A stretch of 64,000 nt of DNA from Petunia secreta (GCA_029990175.1 JARKIP010000011.1:28370001-28434000); one strand, 5' to 3'. Shown: positions 49,317 through 61,876, numbered from the stretch's first letter. Translations and numbers: made by a program. The notes: generated by a model from the sequence alone, not told the origin.

Positions 49317-52258
49317 ATGTCTGCTGCGAATTCTGGACAAGGATCTAGTGACTCTGGCGAGAGAGCCATGCATTTTGCCGCAGCGATTGTGAGCGGCGAT
49401 TTTATCCCCACCGTGCCGATGCTGCAAGTCATTGAGGCTGAGGGCGGTAAGAAAGCGACGTCGATAGTCAGCGCTCCAAGGCAACGCAAGGAGAGGGCTG
49501 GTCGCGACAAGGCGGAGGTCAGTTTTGATTGATGTTGGTGGTGATGACCACGATGATGACAGGGATGGCGTTGAGGGCGACGACGTCATCAGTACCAAAG
49601 AAGTAGGTGGCCCAGTGGGCGAGACCGAAGTCAATAGAGAGGCAAGTGGCCAAGCGAGCAAGACCGAGGCCAGCAAAGAGGGGTCACAGACCAAAGCTGG
49701 AACCTCGAAAAAGTCGAGGAAGAAGATTCCTCTCGAAGTGGAGATAGACCCCCGGTTGGTTATCCCTTCGAATTTCAGCAATGATAAGGACCTCAAAGTC
49801 CAAATCCAGTCCGATGCCCAAAAGGGGAAGAAAAGAAACATACCAGTGCACGTCACCCCGAGCGTGATAACCGAAAACGTGATTGAGACTGTTCAGGCAG
49901 ATTGTCGTTGGGGACCCGAGGTGGAAATAAGGGTTCCAGCCCCAAACACGGCTGCCTCCACCCATGTTCTAGGGTATTCTTCAGTTTTCACATATCCTTT
50001 TACCATAGGGTTTGGTTTGCCAGTTCATCCCATAATCGGCACGTTTTGTCGATCTTACAATTTGTGTTTGGCTCAGCTGGGCCCCGGAGTTTGGAGGGTT
50101 GTGCAGGCCCTCGAGTATTTAAGTGGGCTAGCTGAGTTACCCTTTACTTTCCAACACCTTATCTCCCTTTACTACCCATACTTTCACAAAGCCGGGGTGG
50201 TAGCTCTCTTACCCTGTGGATCTTACGCTATATTGAGCAAGAGCGAAGACCACATCGATCGAGGTTGGAATGATCATTACGTGCTCATTCCCACGAGGCT
50301 ACTATCAGCTGAGCTCGGTTTTTCCCAAGGGTGGAATGCCCAACGTAAATACCTTTATTTGGCCTTTGGTCATCGTAACTTGTCCCTATTTTCATGCTTT
50401 TGATGTGCAGCTGAAAAGGTCCCAGTCAACCTACCAGAGGATTTTCTTGAGTGGGTAACCGAGGTAATGAAGCAAAAGGAGCGTCCTCGCCGGCAGTGGA
50501 TGATCTTAGCTGCTTTTCCGGGGAACCGATGGTCATGCAAGAGGCATGGTTAGCTATTCACCGATGTTCAAAATTCACTACTGCTTGTTTTGAATGATTT
50601 GCTTCTTGACGTTTTCTTTTTTCCTTCCCACTTAGGTTTTTCCAACAGGGCCGTTAAAGACGTCGAAGAGGAGGAGGAGGAGGAAACCGAAGATAAGGGA
50701 GACAAAGAAGGGGAAGAGAAGAAGGAGAAGAAAAAGAAGAAAAAAAAGGAGAAGAAAGTCCTTGACGCCAGCGAAGGCGTCAATCAAATGGCAAGTTTTG
50801 CGAGGAAACTCGTCGAAGACAAGAAATCTAAGGGCTCGCCAGGCTAGGGGACTTCGAAAGGTGATGATATCTTTCTAGATCAGTTTATATGTATCCCAAC
50901 TTCTACTTCGTCTCATACTTACGATATTTCTTCTCTCACTCCCACAGGCTCTAAAAGGAAGAGAGCTGAATCGAAGAGGGCCACCAAGGCGAAAGGGCCT
51001 CGGATCGAGGAAGTTGCCGCCCCTGATTCCGAGGTAGTGGTCGAGAGATGCCGAGGCCTTATCGATGAGCCCAGTGATGAAGAGGTTTGTACAGGTGCTC
51101 CCGAGGTAGCTCCAGAACCAATACCCGAGGTAGCTCCAGAGCCAGTTCCCGAGGCCCCTAAGGAGACCGAGGTTATAAACGTAGAGGAGTCTGACCAAGA
51201 GGCTGCCAAGAGGAAGGGCAAAGCTAAAGCAATCGAAGGCTTGATTAAGAGCATGGTTAAGGCTTCTCAAATTTCGGCTAAGGCTTCGAACGCTGCACCT
51301 CGGGCATTGGAAATTGCTCCCGAGGCCAATCTGCTGGATCCCACCAAGGAGGATATTGCGGCTATCGAAGTTATGCTTGGGTCTACTGAGGCTCATGCTC
51401 TTCGGAACCTTAGCCCTATGAGCTTGATGCGTGTTTCAGCCGCTTCTGCTCTTCGTGTAAGTTTTCACACATTCTTGTTCGTGCGACTTATCTTTTCTTT
51501 GTTCTCGACGCTAACACTTTGGTCTTGTTTAGAGCTTGGTCCTCGCGTTGCAGGCTATCCATCTAGAACGCGACTGAGCGGAGCAAGTTCAAGCAGCGAC
51601 TGCTGCCTGGGAAGAGCAGAAAAGGGGATTTTTGTATAGAATAGCCGAGCTGGAAGCCCAATTCACTGCTTTGAACGAAGACTTGGGGCGTGCTAACGAA
51701 GCAGCAGCTAAGGCCGAGGGTGACTTACACGTGGTTCTAGAGTCTGCCGAGGCAAGGGTTCAGGCTGTGACTAATGAATTTGTTAACGAGTGTTCGAGGC
51801 TGAGCCTTGAAAATGCTCGGCCTAAAGCCGACCTCTTCCATGTCAAGGCTGAAGTGATGGAGGCAGGTGAGAAATACCGTGGAAAGCTAGAGGAGTAAAA
51901 CGCCAAGCTTGTTGCAAAGCAAAGTGATCAAGTGCCTGCTCTTCGGGGCAAAGTTTCTAAGCTTCAAGGAAGAATTGCCTATCTCAATCAGCGAGCCGAA
52001 GTCAAAGCAACAAGGGTGAAGTTTGAGGAGGCTTAGGCTATTGTTAAGACTAGGCTTGACACACTCGAGCAAGTCCAAGCTGGGCAGATTATGCTCGAAG
52101 AGGAAATAGTCAAGGCCAAGGATGCTGTTGCCGAAGCCCACAGAACAGTAGATGATCTTCCTTCGAGTGAGGATTCGGATGATGGTGAATCCGAATGCGA
52201 TGAGGAGGGCGAGAGCGCCGAAGAGGATAATGAAGATGCCGAAGGGGGGAACCCTTAG
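49317..52258 (+). pseudogene. Antisense multi-exon accessory gene of the Tat-type element
   Basis: Exon blocks are 49317-50344, 50411-50548, 50636-50860, 50948-51456 and 51533-52258, and the first three joins keep phase. The first block has a frame change near 49,520. It encodes IPLEVEIDPRLVIPSNFS, then YPFTIGFGLPVHPIIGTFCR and LAQLGPGVWRVVQALEYLSG, which match the Pfam family Transposase_28 ('putative gypsy type transposon'). A KE-rich block, a proline/glutamate-rich block and a long coiled coil follow. An acidic C-terminus (SSEDSDDGESECDEEGES) ends at 52258. In-frame stops near 50845, 51575, 51896 and 52034 mark it as decayed. It has the same layout as the antisense ORFs at 34-43 kb. Function unknown. 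Confidence 0.78.
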
Positions 52259-53105
52259 GGAAAGATAGTTCCCGAACTTGATTTGCTCTTCACTTGTTCA
52301 TCCTCTGTATTTTTTGCTTTTTGTTCAGGCTTCGGGTCTTTTGATATATATAACTTTATAGCCTTCGGGCCTTTCAATGAATGAATGCGCAAACTTTGTT
52401 TTGCCTTTTGATAGACTTCGAGCCGAACACTTAGAGTAGTTTGCTTGCAAGACTTTGTTAGGAACCGATGCGGATTTTAGAACGACGTCTCGTTCTCGAG
52501 TCAATGCATTTAAGATATGTCTTCGGTAAGTAAGATTATAGACACAAAGAGATATTGAATCAAGTTTATTTCATTGATGATGTCAGTGAGCCACAATCGG
52601 CTTTTTACATAAGGCCTAGTCGAAGTAAAACTTAGGCGCAAAAAACAACATGCCACTATCGGGCATAATTACAAAGTACTAATCTATTTCCTGGGTGTCA
52701 GTCCCGGTTGCTGAATAGATAGACTTCGGTTAGGAGGCTCGGTGTCGACCTCGGTTGCAACTCGCCTTTTACCCCCCTCCCCCTCCAGTGTTCGGGTTTG
52801 AATCTTGATGAAGATCCGAGCACTGGAGATCGTTTTATCCGCTTCCTGAAAAGGTCAAGCAAAATGAAACGAGGAGCAAGTTAGTACATTTCGACCGAAG
52901 CCCTAGGAGCATTTTTCGGCTCGAGAATGTGGGAAAATTTTAAACGATCAAGGAATGTTTACCTCGATTAAAAGTAGTACCGCTTCAAATTGGAGATGTT
53001 CCAATTCAAAGGTAGGGGCTTGCCTTGTAAGTCTTCGGTCTGATAAGATCCCTTTCCAACGATCGCCTTAACTCTGTAAAGTCCTTCCCAGTTTGCAATG
53101 AGTTT
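52259..53105. other. Spacer between the antisense gene and integrase
   Basis: This holds the 3' flank of the + strand accessory gene and, on the other strand, the end of pol. The integrase C-terminal region continues to about 52,980 in frame-shifted form ('LYRVKAIVGKGSYQTEDLQG'-like reading near 53,080-53,020). No separate gene. Confidence 0.4.
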
Positions 53106-56100
53106 TCACCCATTCTTTTCCTTTGTTGATTGATTCGAAGCCTTCAGCACATAATCGCCAACTTTAAAATCCCTAAGTTTGGCTTTCCTGTTGAGATATG
53201 CCTCGATCTGCCTATTCTGTGCTTTTAACCGAACCAAAGCCAACTCTCTTTTCTCCTCGAGCAAGTCTAACTCTATGCGCATAGCTTGCTGATTGGCATC
53301 CTCGGTAGTGTGAGCGTACCGAAGACTTGGTTCGCCCACTTCCACGGGGATAAATGAATCCATGCCATACGCGAGGGAAAATGGGGTTTCACCGGTGTTG
53401 CTCTTCTCTGTTGTTCGCACAACCCACAACACACCTGGCAACTCTTCGTGGCAAGGGCCTTTTTTCTCATCGAGCCTCTTCTTGAGACTTCCAATTATCA
53501 CTCAGTTTGAAGATTCGGCTTGGCCATTGGCACTTGGATGATAAGGGGTCGACGCTATTTTTTTTTATTCCCCATTGTTCGAAGAAATCAGTGATGGCTG
53601 CTCCGATGAACTGTTTACCATTGTCATAAGTGATCTCCCTTGGGTCGCCGAACCTGTAGATGATATTCTTTCTAATAAAATCGATTACTTCCTTCTGTTT
53701 AACCTCGGTGAGAGCTCCTGCTTCTATCCATTTTGTGAAGTAATCTGTTAAAACGAGAATAAACCGAACACCACATTTTCCCTTTGGTAAGAGGCCAACA
53801 ATATCCATTCCCCACTTCATGAAGGGCCATGGTGACACGAGCGAATGCAGGGGTTCGGCTTGCTGACGAATCATTCAGGAATAGCGTTGACACTTATCAT
53901 ACTTTTTCACGATGGCCTTCGCGTGTGCACTAATAGTGGGCCAATAGTACCCAGTTCGAAGTAATTTGCGCAGCAATGACTTTCCCCTCGGAGTGGTTGC
54001 CACACTCACCTTCGTGTATTTCGGCCATCACATATCTAGCTTCGTCTGGACCCAAACACTTGGCCATCGGGCCGCTGTACAATCGTCTTTATAAATTCCC
54101 TTCAATCATAGAGTACGAAGCTGCTTGAGTTCTAAATTTTTTTGCCTCTTTCTTATCTTGAGGGAGAGTCCCCGAGTTGAAGTAAGAGATAAACTTACTC
54201 CGCCAATCCCATTTGTGGTCCACTGAGTTGACTTCCAATTTCATTTCTCTCATTTTAACCGAACCATTGAATCAGTCCCTGAGTGTACCTCATCAACTGC
54301 CGAACCCAAGTTTTCCAAGGCATCGGCTTTTGGTATTCTCTTCCCGGGGTACTTGTTTAATTTGCCATTCTTAGAATTGAGCTAAGGTTCTTTGTGCTCG
54401 GGTCAAGAATTGTTGCATTCTGGGCTCACGAGCCGTATATTCACAGAGCACTTGGTTTACCACCAGTTGTGAATCACACCTTAACTCAATTCTCTCTACC
54501 CCCATTTCTTTGGATAACTCCAAGCCTGCTAAGGCTGCTTCGCATTCGGCCTCATTGTTGGTCACCTTTTTAAACCGAACTGAATGCCTGATTTTTTCCC
54601 GGTGGGTGCTTTCAACACTATGCCTAATCCCGAACCCTTAGAATTAGTCGCCCATCGGTGTAAAGTACCTATAGTCCCAAAGCTGATCCCTTCAACATTG
54701 AATTCTCCTTTCAGCTTCGGGTAGGATCCCAATACTAAAATCGGCTACGAAGTCGGTCAAGTCTTAGGATTTAATAGTCGTTCGGGGTTGATAGGTGATG
54801 TCATACTCACTTAACTCTACTACCCATTATATAACCTCCCCGACAACTCCGGTTTATGCAATATACTTCTCAAGGGGAAGGTGGTAACTACTACTATTGG
54901 ATGATCTTGAAAATAGGGTCGTAGTTTTCGAGCAGTAACAATTAAAGCAAGTGCTAGTTTCTATAAGGATACCTGGTTTCAACATCGAGGAGTGCCTTGC
55001 TCACATAGTAGATAGTCAGTTGCTTGCCATCTTCTTCTCGAACCAGCACAGCACTAACCGACACCTCGGATACAGCTAAGTAAACTAGAAAAGTTTCACC
55101 ATTTTTTTGGCTTGGCGAGCAACGACGCGTTAGCCAGATAACGTTTCAACTCTCTTAGCGCTTCTTTGCACTCCGGTGTCTATTCGAAGTGATTATTCTT
55201 CCTTAAGACCGAGAAGAATTTGTGGCATCGCTCTGAAGACCTTTAGATAAATCGACTCAAGGCAGTGACTCGGCCAGTTAAATGTTGAACTTCTTTTACC
55301 CAGGTTAGCTCCTCAGGGATTTTTTCGATGGCCTTGATCTTATCTAAACTGGCTTCGATTCCCCATTCGGAGACTATGAATCCCAAAACTTTGCCCGACC
55401 CTACACCGAAGGCACATTTCTCAGGATTCAGTTTCATGCCATATTGCCTCAGAACGGCGAAAGCCTCTCTCAAATGGTTCAGATGATCTTCTATACAAAT
55501 AGACTTGATTAGCATATAATCTATGTAGACTTCCATAGATTTTCCAATGTACAATTTGAACATGCGACACACTAGTCTTTGGCATGTCGCTCCAGCATTC
55601 TTCAAACCGAAGGGCATCACCTTGTAGCAGAAGGTGCCTCGGTCAGTGATGAACGAGGTCTTTTCTTCGTCCTTCGGATCCATGAGGATTTTGATTATAC
55701 CCTGAATAAGAATCTAAGAAGGTTAGTAGTTTGTGTCCAGCCGTGGAGTCTATTAACCTGTCTATTTGTGGCAATGGATAGGAATCTTTGGGGCAAGTCT
55801 TGTTTAGATCAGTGTAATCTACGCACATCCTTCATTTGCCGTTTTTCTTGGGCACGACGACTACATTTAGCCAGTCATTCGGGGTATTTCACTTCTCTTA
55901 TGAAGCTATTCTCTTGCAGCTTCATAATTTCATCTTCGATTGCTTTCTTTCATCTTCGATTGCTTTCTTTTTTACCCCGGCATGAGGTCTCTTCTTTTGC
56001 TTCACCGGGGTGAATTGGGGATCCACGTTCAATCTATGGGTCATGATCTCCGGATCGATACCAACCATGTCCGAATGGGACCAAGCGAAGCAATCGTTGT

Positions 56101-56281
56101 TGGACTTTAAGACTTCGATGATAGCTTTTTTCGACTCTGGGTCCAACTCCGAGCCGACAAACACTTTCCTCTCTGGAAAATCTTTCGATAACATGAAAGA
56201 TTCCAGCTCTTCTATGGTGGATTCCTCGGCTTTTTGCTTCCGAAGTTCTTGAATGCATACCGGGATCTTCTCCACTTCTCC
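53020..56281 (-). pseudogene. Pol of the Tat-type element: RT, RNase H, second RNase H, integrase
   Basis: In minus-strand order. The RT N-terminal part lies at 56275-55922 (FVGSELDPESKKAIIEVLKS, RLNVDPQFTPVKQKKRPHAG). The fingers follow at 55828-55643 (VDYTDLNKTCPKDSYPLPQI). After a frame change near 55,690, the palm and thumb lie at 55683-55243 (VMPFGLKNAGATCQRL, VYIDYMLIKS). RNase H1 remnants lie near 55,100-54,960. The second RNase H-like domain lies at 54565-54371 (TNNEAECEAALAGLELSKEM). The integrase core lies at 53893-53467 (WPFMKWGMDIVGLLPKGK, TYDNGKQFIGAA) and its C-terminal part at 53501-53106 (GETPFSLAYGMDSFIPVEVG). The RT active-site box reads YIDYM where YxDDM is expected, so one catalytic Asp is lost. 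Multiple shifts and stops make it non-functional. Confidence 0.88.
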
Positions 56282-58594
56282 TCAGGGGTCTTCCTCGTTT
56301 GACCCCGGTTGCATTGGTTGCTGTTGTTTTGGTCCGATCGGGACGACTCCACTCTTCAATGCAACCGAATAGCATTCTCTTGCTACTCGTTGCTCTCCTT
56401 TTATTGACCGAACTCCCCATGGGGTAGGGAACGTGATCACTTGATGAAGAGTGGATGGAACAGCTTCCATAGAGTGAATCCATGGTTTACCGAGGATCAC
56501 ATTATACGCCATATCCTCTGGTAGAACTTGGAATAGTGTATCCTTGCAAACTCTTTCGGCGAACGTCTTGAGTGTGATTTCACCCAATGTCTTCTCAGTG
56601 GAGTTGTTGAAGCCAGTCAACACTGTTGCCTTAGGGATAACTTCACCCTTCCGCCACATCTTTTTAATGGCTCCGTAGCTAATTATGTTGACTGAGCTAC
56701 CGGGGTCAATGAGGACTCGTTTGATATCCGAGTCATTTATTCTCAACATGATGACCAATCCGTCATAATGGGGAAACATCATCCCATCACAATCGTCATC
56801 ATCGAGCACTATTTCTTTACCCAAGCCCCCAACTCGAGTTCTCTTCTCCATGGTGATTGACAGCTTTGCGAACTTCTTTGTACCTGAAAATTCACCCCCT
56901 TCACCTCTGAACCCCCGGTGATAACATTTACAACTCTCTCAGGGGGTGGTGCTCGAGGTGGTTGTCCATCACCTCGGTTCTTGGTGTAGTTTTTCTTCCC
57001 CTTATCAGTGAGGAATTCAGCTAACACTCCCTTCTTCAGTAAGTATGCCACCACAAGGCGCAATGCTTTGCAGTCCTCGGTGCGGTGGCCATAATCCACA
57101 TGAAACTCACTGTGTAGATTTTGGTCCCTTTTATCAGCAGGAGTTCTCAAGTCTTTTGGTATTCTCACCCTGGCTGTCCCCTTCACAATATTGACCAGCT
57201 CCGAGGTCGATATGCTGAAGTTGTAGTCGGGAATGCGAGGCAACTCTTTATTCTTTGCGACCAAAGTTGGGCTCGAAGAATTCTTCTGGTTCGTATTTGG
57301 GAAAACCTTCCTGCCAAGCCGTTGGCTCACATGAGAATTTCCAAGCGAATTTCCCAGCCTCTGACTAACAGGCTGCCTCGATGAGGTGTATGGCTCATAC
57401 CTTTCATTTGAGTTTCCTCGCGGCGCCTCGGCGCGATAAGAGGATTCGCTTCGGTTCTTGTAGTTGTGGCTTCGGCCATTATTTTTCCATTCGGCTTCAT
57501 CCAGCCTTATCTTGGTGTAAGCTCTATTGTGCAAATCATCCCATTTCAGGGTTTGATATTGCTGGAGCTCCTTTCGCAGCTCAGCAGCAGCCTTGGAGTT
57601 ACGAATATTGATTGCATTTCTCAAATGCCATGATGGCTAGAGTATCATCCATAGGAGGTAGTTCCATGCGCTCTGCATGAAAGCAGCTCGAGGAAGTCCT
57701 TTAGCGGCTCACCGGGCCGTTGTTTGACTTCAAATATATCCTCCTTCCTCTGGAGGATTTTCTGCGCCCCGGTGTGCGCTTTAACGAATGCGCTAACCAG
57801 CTCTTTAACCGTGGAAATCGACCCCGATGGTAGGGGCATGTACCAATGCCCCTTCTCTAGAGATTCGCAGAATTTTTTCAAGAACATCGACTCCTTCTCT
57901 ATCTCTGATAAGTCGTTGCTCAGTACTATTGACATATATTTGGTCACGTGCTCTTTGGGGTCAGTGGTCCCATCATATTTTTTCTAGAAGAAGATCTTAA
58001 AATTTTTGGGAGTTGGGCTGGAGCAGCTTCGGGCTTGAATGGCAGCTGTCTATATTGGTCGATATCAAGATTGTCCTGAACCTTAGTCACACCGAGAATG
58101 CTCTCGAGGCGCTTTTCTACGCGCGCCTCAACTCGGGCTTCGATCTCCTTGGTTAGCTTTTCAACATCTACCGAGGAGGTAGTTTCTACCACGGTGGGAA
58201 TCGTCCCAAAATGTGGCGTGGTGCTCGGTAAGGTGCCCGAACCCCCAGATGTGGCCCCATTTTGAGTTCCCCCTGTTATTGCACCCGTAGGAACGAAGAG
58301 CGGGATGCCTCCATTTGGAGCCACAGGTGGAACTCCATTCGGCGTTGAGTTGTTCCTCGCCTCTAACGAAGCATGAAACTCAGCATTAGCTTGCTCGGCT
58401 TGCTGCTCTTTAAGAGCTTTCAGTGAGGCAACAACGTAGGCTTGAAAGGCTTGGGTCGTCATCGGAGATGAAGAGTTCGGGTTCAACTGATCGCTAGTCT
58501 GTCCATTGGGAGTTAACTGCGGTTCAGCGAGGTTCCTGCTATTGTCAGCCATATCGTCGAGTATGTCGAGTAACCAAATGAAGAAGACGTTCAA
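56282..58594 (-). pseudogene. Gag and retropepsin of the Tat-type element
   Basis: Gag starts at 58553 (MADNSRNLAEPQLTPNGQTS; an upstream in-frame ATG lies at 58594). It covers a long polar N-terminus, the capsid-like block at 57947-57645 (MFLKKFCESLEKGHWYMPLP) in another frame, and 57624-56809 with RKELQQYQTLKWDDLHNRAY and a cysteine/histidine stretch (SEFHVDYGHRTEDCKALRL). Protease at 56851-56282 carries VLIDPGSSVNIISYGAIKKM and VILGKPWIHSMEAVPST. Sequence and order match the gag-protease at 37.6-40.0 kb, showing both elements belong to one lineage. At least two frame changes separate the pieces. Confidence 0.88.
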
Positions 58595-58620
58595 CTTTGG
58601 AACAAAGTGTTTATGCCTGT

Positions 58621-58642
58621 ATCCCCACAGACAGCGCCAATT
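58621..58642 (-). other. Primer-binding site of the Tat-type element
   Basis: Immediately inside the 5' LTR the minus strand reads AATTGGCGCTGTCTGTGGGG. The TGGCGC start is typical of tRNA-primed plant gypsy elements. The exact tRNA was not determined. Confidence 0.75.
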
Positions 58643-59193
58643 TGTATGGGCCTAACTGATTTAGGATCACAAATCGAATTTGGGTTAAGAACACAAGTAA
58701 ATTATCAATGTCGAGACAACGCTCAGAATAAACGAAAATGCGAGAGAATAACATGATTTCAATATATAACAGTGAGTACAAATTCTGCTAGAGTATCTGT
58801 AAGTATTTCTGAATGAATACAATGTAAAAATTAATGCTATTTATAGGTACAAGGGGCCTTGCCCACGTTTTCTATGGCTGATCATGCCTAAACCCACGTT
58901 CAGCATATTCTTGAGTGGAATTAGTGGGCTGTAGTAGCGGGCTGGCGAGCCGCTAAAATTGAGGTGTTTCACCGAGGCCAGAATGCATGACCTCGGTGGC
59001 ATGACCTTGTTGTTTGGTTGAAATGAGTATCACCGAAGCACAGCTCGCGGCTCGCCTTCGGTGATGACCTTGGTGCTTGACTTCGGTGGTTCAACTGTTT
59101 GCTTCGATCTTTCTCCTTCGGAACATCAGTTCAATTGTCCTCGATTCGTCACACCGAAGTGCTATTCGAGCACGTCGATTTTTACCCAATACA
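58643..59193 (-). repeat. 5' LTR of the Tat-type element
   Basis: 551 bp, starting TGTATTGGGTAAAAATC and ending CCCATACA on the minus strand, as in the partner LTR. TATAAATAG lies at 58845-58837. It ends against the gtaag duplication at 59194. Confidence 0.92.
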
Positions 59194-59491
59194 GTAAGTT
59201 TATGAGGAAATTTTGCATGACATATTATAGTTAGGTCTCAAGAGAAGACATCTAATGAATATATTGCTACATTAACGATTTTTCTTTACTTCAGCCCAAA
59301 AAAAAAAAACAAAATTTTCTTCGGAAAAAATGATAGACCCATGAGGCATTTTCTTCGGAAGTCAACTTTGTCACATAATTTTACGTGAATGCATAACTGC
59401 ATTGGTCTGAAGTATGGTTAGATGTTGCCCACGTGAAAGTTCCTCATAATATGTATGAGAATTCCTGCATTTCTTTCGTAAATACTTACTC

Positions 59492-61026
59492 TATATATAT
59501 CAAGACTTTTACTAAAAAATATCAAAATATAATAAGCAAACACACAAAAAGATTAAGAAAATTCATCAACATAAAGTGTATATATATATATATATATCAT
59601 GACTTTTACTAAAAGGTATCAAAATATAAATAAGCAAACACACAAAAAGATTAAGAAAATTTGTTGCTCCCAAACGCACACGCAAGTATACGTGGTCGAC
59701 AAGTAATAAAGTGATAAATCGAGTATCGTTCCCACGAGGACTATTCAGACTGAATTCTAGCAAACAATTTATATAAACTATTTAGGGATCTTTTTCCAAT
59801 AGTGAGGATTTTATTAACTAACGAACAGTAATTAAATGGTAGAAGTGAATTCAAATAATGGAGCAAAAATTGGTTGTTATCAGTAATAAGGAGACGGTCC
59901 AGGGTCAGAGTTACGAACAATCCAGTTGAGTTTTCCAATTGATTCCACTTCTTAAATCCCGGATTACTAACTAACAGATTAAATGTACCCATGAAAACCT
60001 TTCGATTCTTCACAGTCTATGCAGGCTACTCCAATCCCTATATGTCTATGGGTTGAATCATGTGCACGCATTAATGAATTCTGTAATTAGTTAAACTAGG
60101 CGAGCAAGTATGTGTCTATCCTACTCACAAATTGGTTCCCCGATGCCCGGGTTCACAAACTAGTCCTATTCTTTCTTATTACGTAATTAAATTTCCTCTT
60201 TCGAGTTCAATCTAAAAACCATAGATAATGCGTAATAATCGGGCCCTGACAATTACACAAGTGAAATCAAGAAAGAATAAGCAATCCGTTATGGGATTTA
60301 ATTAATGGAAATCAATCTTCAAACATCAACTTTCATGGAATACTCTAACCCTAGAACGATATATTTAGACACACATACTCATAATAACAACATAAAGATT
60401 TGATGAAATAATGAAATAATGATGTAATAGATTAATGGAAGGAAGAAAAACCCTTGTTCAAGATGTTATGAGCTCTCCAATTTGCTCCAAAGTCTGAACT
60501 CCCATCAAAAACTAAATAAAAGAGTATTTATAGGGTTAACAAAGGCCTGGTAATAAGTTAGACCTAAGCCTAGACGAAATAGGAAGTTCCAAAACGCTCC
60601 AGGGGCGCTATAACGGGCGCCCTGCGCCCACGACCGCGCCTAGACAACCAGTGGCCGTCGAAGTTTGCACGCCTTTGGGGCGCCCCGCGTGGGAAAACGC
60701 GCCAGGCAGTGGGGCGCTATAACTGGCGCGCCACGTGCCCTACAGCGCCAGGCCAATTTCCTGTTTTCTTGCTCCGCAGCGAGCTTCGTGTCGTGCCTTC
60801 GTGTGTTCAATCCAATCCTCAATCAAAATCCAATCTTTTCTTGCTCGATCATGCTCTTTAAAGCTCCAATTGCACTGCATAACAACCTACATACACACGA
60901 CATAAAATTAGTGTAAAACCACATTCATAAACTATAAAACGGGCAAATAACAAGCTCAAACATGCGGAAATATTAAGGAAACATTGACATAAAATGCCAA
61001 ACATCAAAATTCATCAAACATAAAGT
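59492..61026 (+). repeat. Tandem duplication of about 85 bp, second unit split by an insertion
   Basis: Unit 1 (59492-59579) contains 'gacttttactaaaaaatatc', 'aagcaaacacacaaaaagat' and 'aaaattcatcaacataaagt'. Unit 2 begins with a TA repeat at 59580 and repeats the same order, but is interrupted at 59661 by a 1,345-bp insertion. It resumes at 61007 with 'aaattcatcaaacataaagt'. The interrupted copy gives a clean empty-site reference for the insertion. Confidence 0.8.
59662..61006. mobile_element. Apparent solo LTR (1,345 bp)
   Basis: The insertion starts TGTTGCTCCC and ends ACATCA, so it has the TG-CA form of an LTR. It is flanked by the 5-bp duplication aaatt (59657-59661 and 61007-61011). 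No internal retroelement genes are present. A GC-rich block at about 60,590-60,755 repeats 'gcgctataac' and 'ggcgcc' motifs. A solo LTR left by recombination between two LTRs explains all this. The family is not identified. Confidence 0.75.
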
Positions 61027-61503
61027 AGATATACATAAAAAAAAATTATATATCTATATAACACCAAGTTCACATATTAATTTCAGTTAAACATTTAACT
61101 TCAAATTTCATTACTCTAGAAACTCGTTGGCAAGACTTACAGTTGAGTTGACGGATTGACTACTCCTATTTGATTCACTACAAAAGGCAATCAAATGGCG
61201 TATGAATATAAAACATCCAACTATCCTATGAATGAGAATGCATTACTGGCCTTTCCTTTGTCTTTTTACCAATCAACGCCCATTCCATATCATTGGATTA
61301 TTAGGCTCCCTATTTACACATCGTTAACGCGTTTTCTTGAGTGCACACTGCACCCATTGTTGCTTCTTGCTTGCTGGGGACCGATAGCGTGATTGCGATC
61401 AAAATCAGCATATTTGCAGCGGGTAATCTAGGAGCAAATATTTCGGCACACATTCAAATTAATCGGATTAATACATAACGAGTAGTCAGAGTATGATATA
61501 CTT

Positions 61504-61876
61504 CACTTCCTCCATTCAAATTTATGCAGTAAAGTTTCAAGCATGAGGGTCAAAGTTCTTAATTTTGACCGTGAATTTGGATATAACTCTTTAATTTTTT
61601 TCTTAAAAAATAAATGTACATATTTGAAAATTATATAAACCCATCATTTTAATTTACGTGGCAGTATTAATATTTGGTGGGTCAAAATTTTCTTCTTTGG
61701 TCACGTTTTTCTAAAATATTTTTAGCATTTTGAACTCTTATGACTTCAATACTTATTATCTAGTTTCCAAATGTCTATTTTTTATTGCAAGAAATTCAAA
61801 TTTACGGTCAAAATTAACTAATTTAACTCTTACTTTCTGAATCTTATCATATAAAGTGGAACAAATAGAGTAGTAT
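61504..61876. mobile_element. Decayed MITE
   Basis: The left end acttcctccattcaaattta pairs imperfectly with the reverse-complemented right end tactctatttgttccacttt. The length of about 370 bp and AT-rich non-coding body fit a MITE of the same general type as 44428-44669. No clear target duplication. Confidence 0.45.

Larger units (their letters stand above)
48386..59193 (-). mobile_element. Complete Tat-lineage Ty3/gypsy retrotransposon (10.8 kb)
   Basis: Two LTRs (48386-48940 and 58643-59193) are flanked by the 5-bp duplication gtaag (48381-48385 and 59194-59198). The element reads on the minus strand: primer site next to the right LTR, then gag, protease, RT, RNase H, a second RNase H-like domain, integrase, then a multi-exon gene in the opposite (+) direction, a purine tract and the left LTR. 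The extra RNase H-like domain and antisense gene after pol are hallmarks of the Tat (Ogre/Retand/Grande) group. The LTRs differ at roughly 40 of 550 sites by eye. The coding regions are broken by frameshifts. Confidence 0.93.

Noticed and set aside
60640..60916. Overlapping open frames in the GC-rich part of the solo LTR
   Set aside because: They sit in a repeat-motif-rich LTR block on both strands and encode no known domain.
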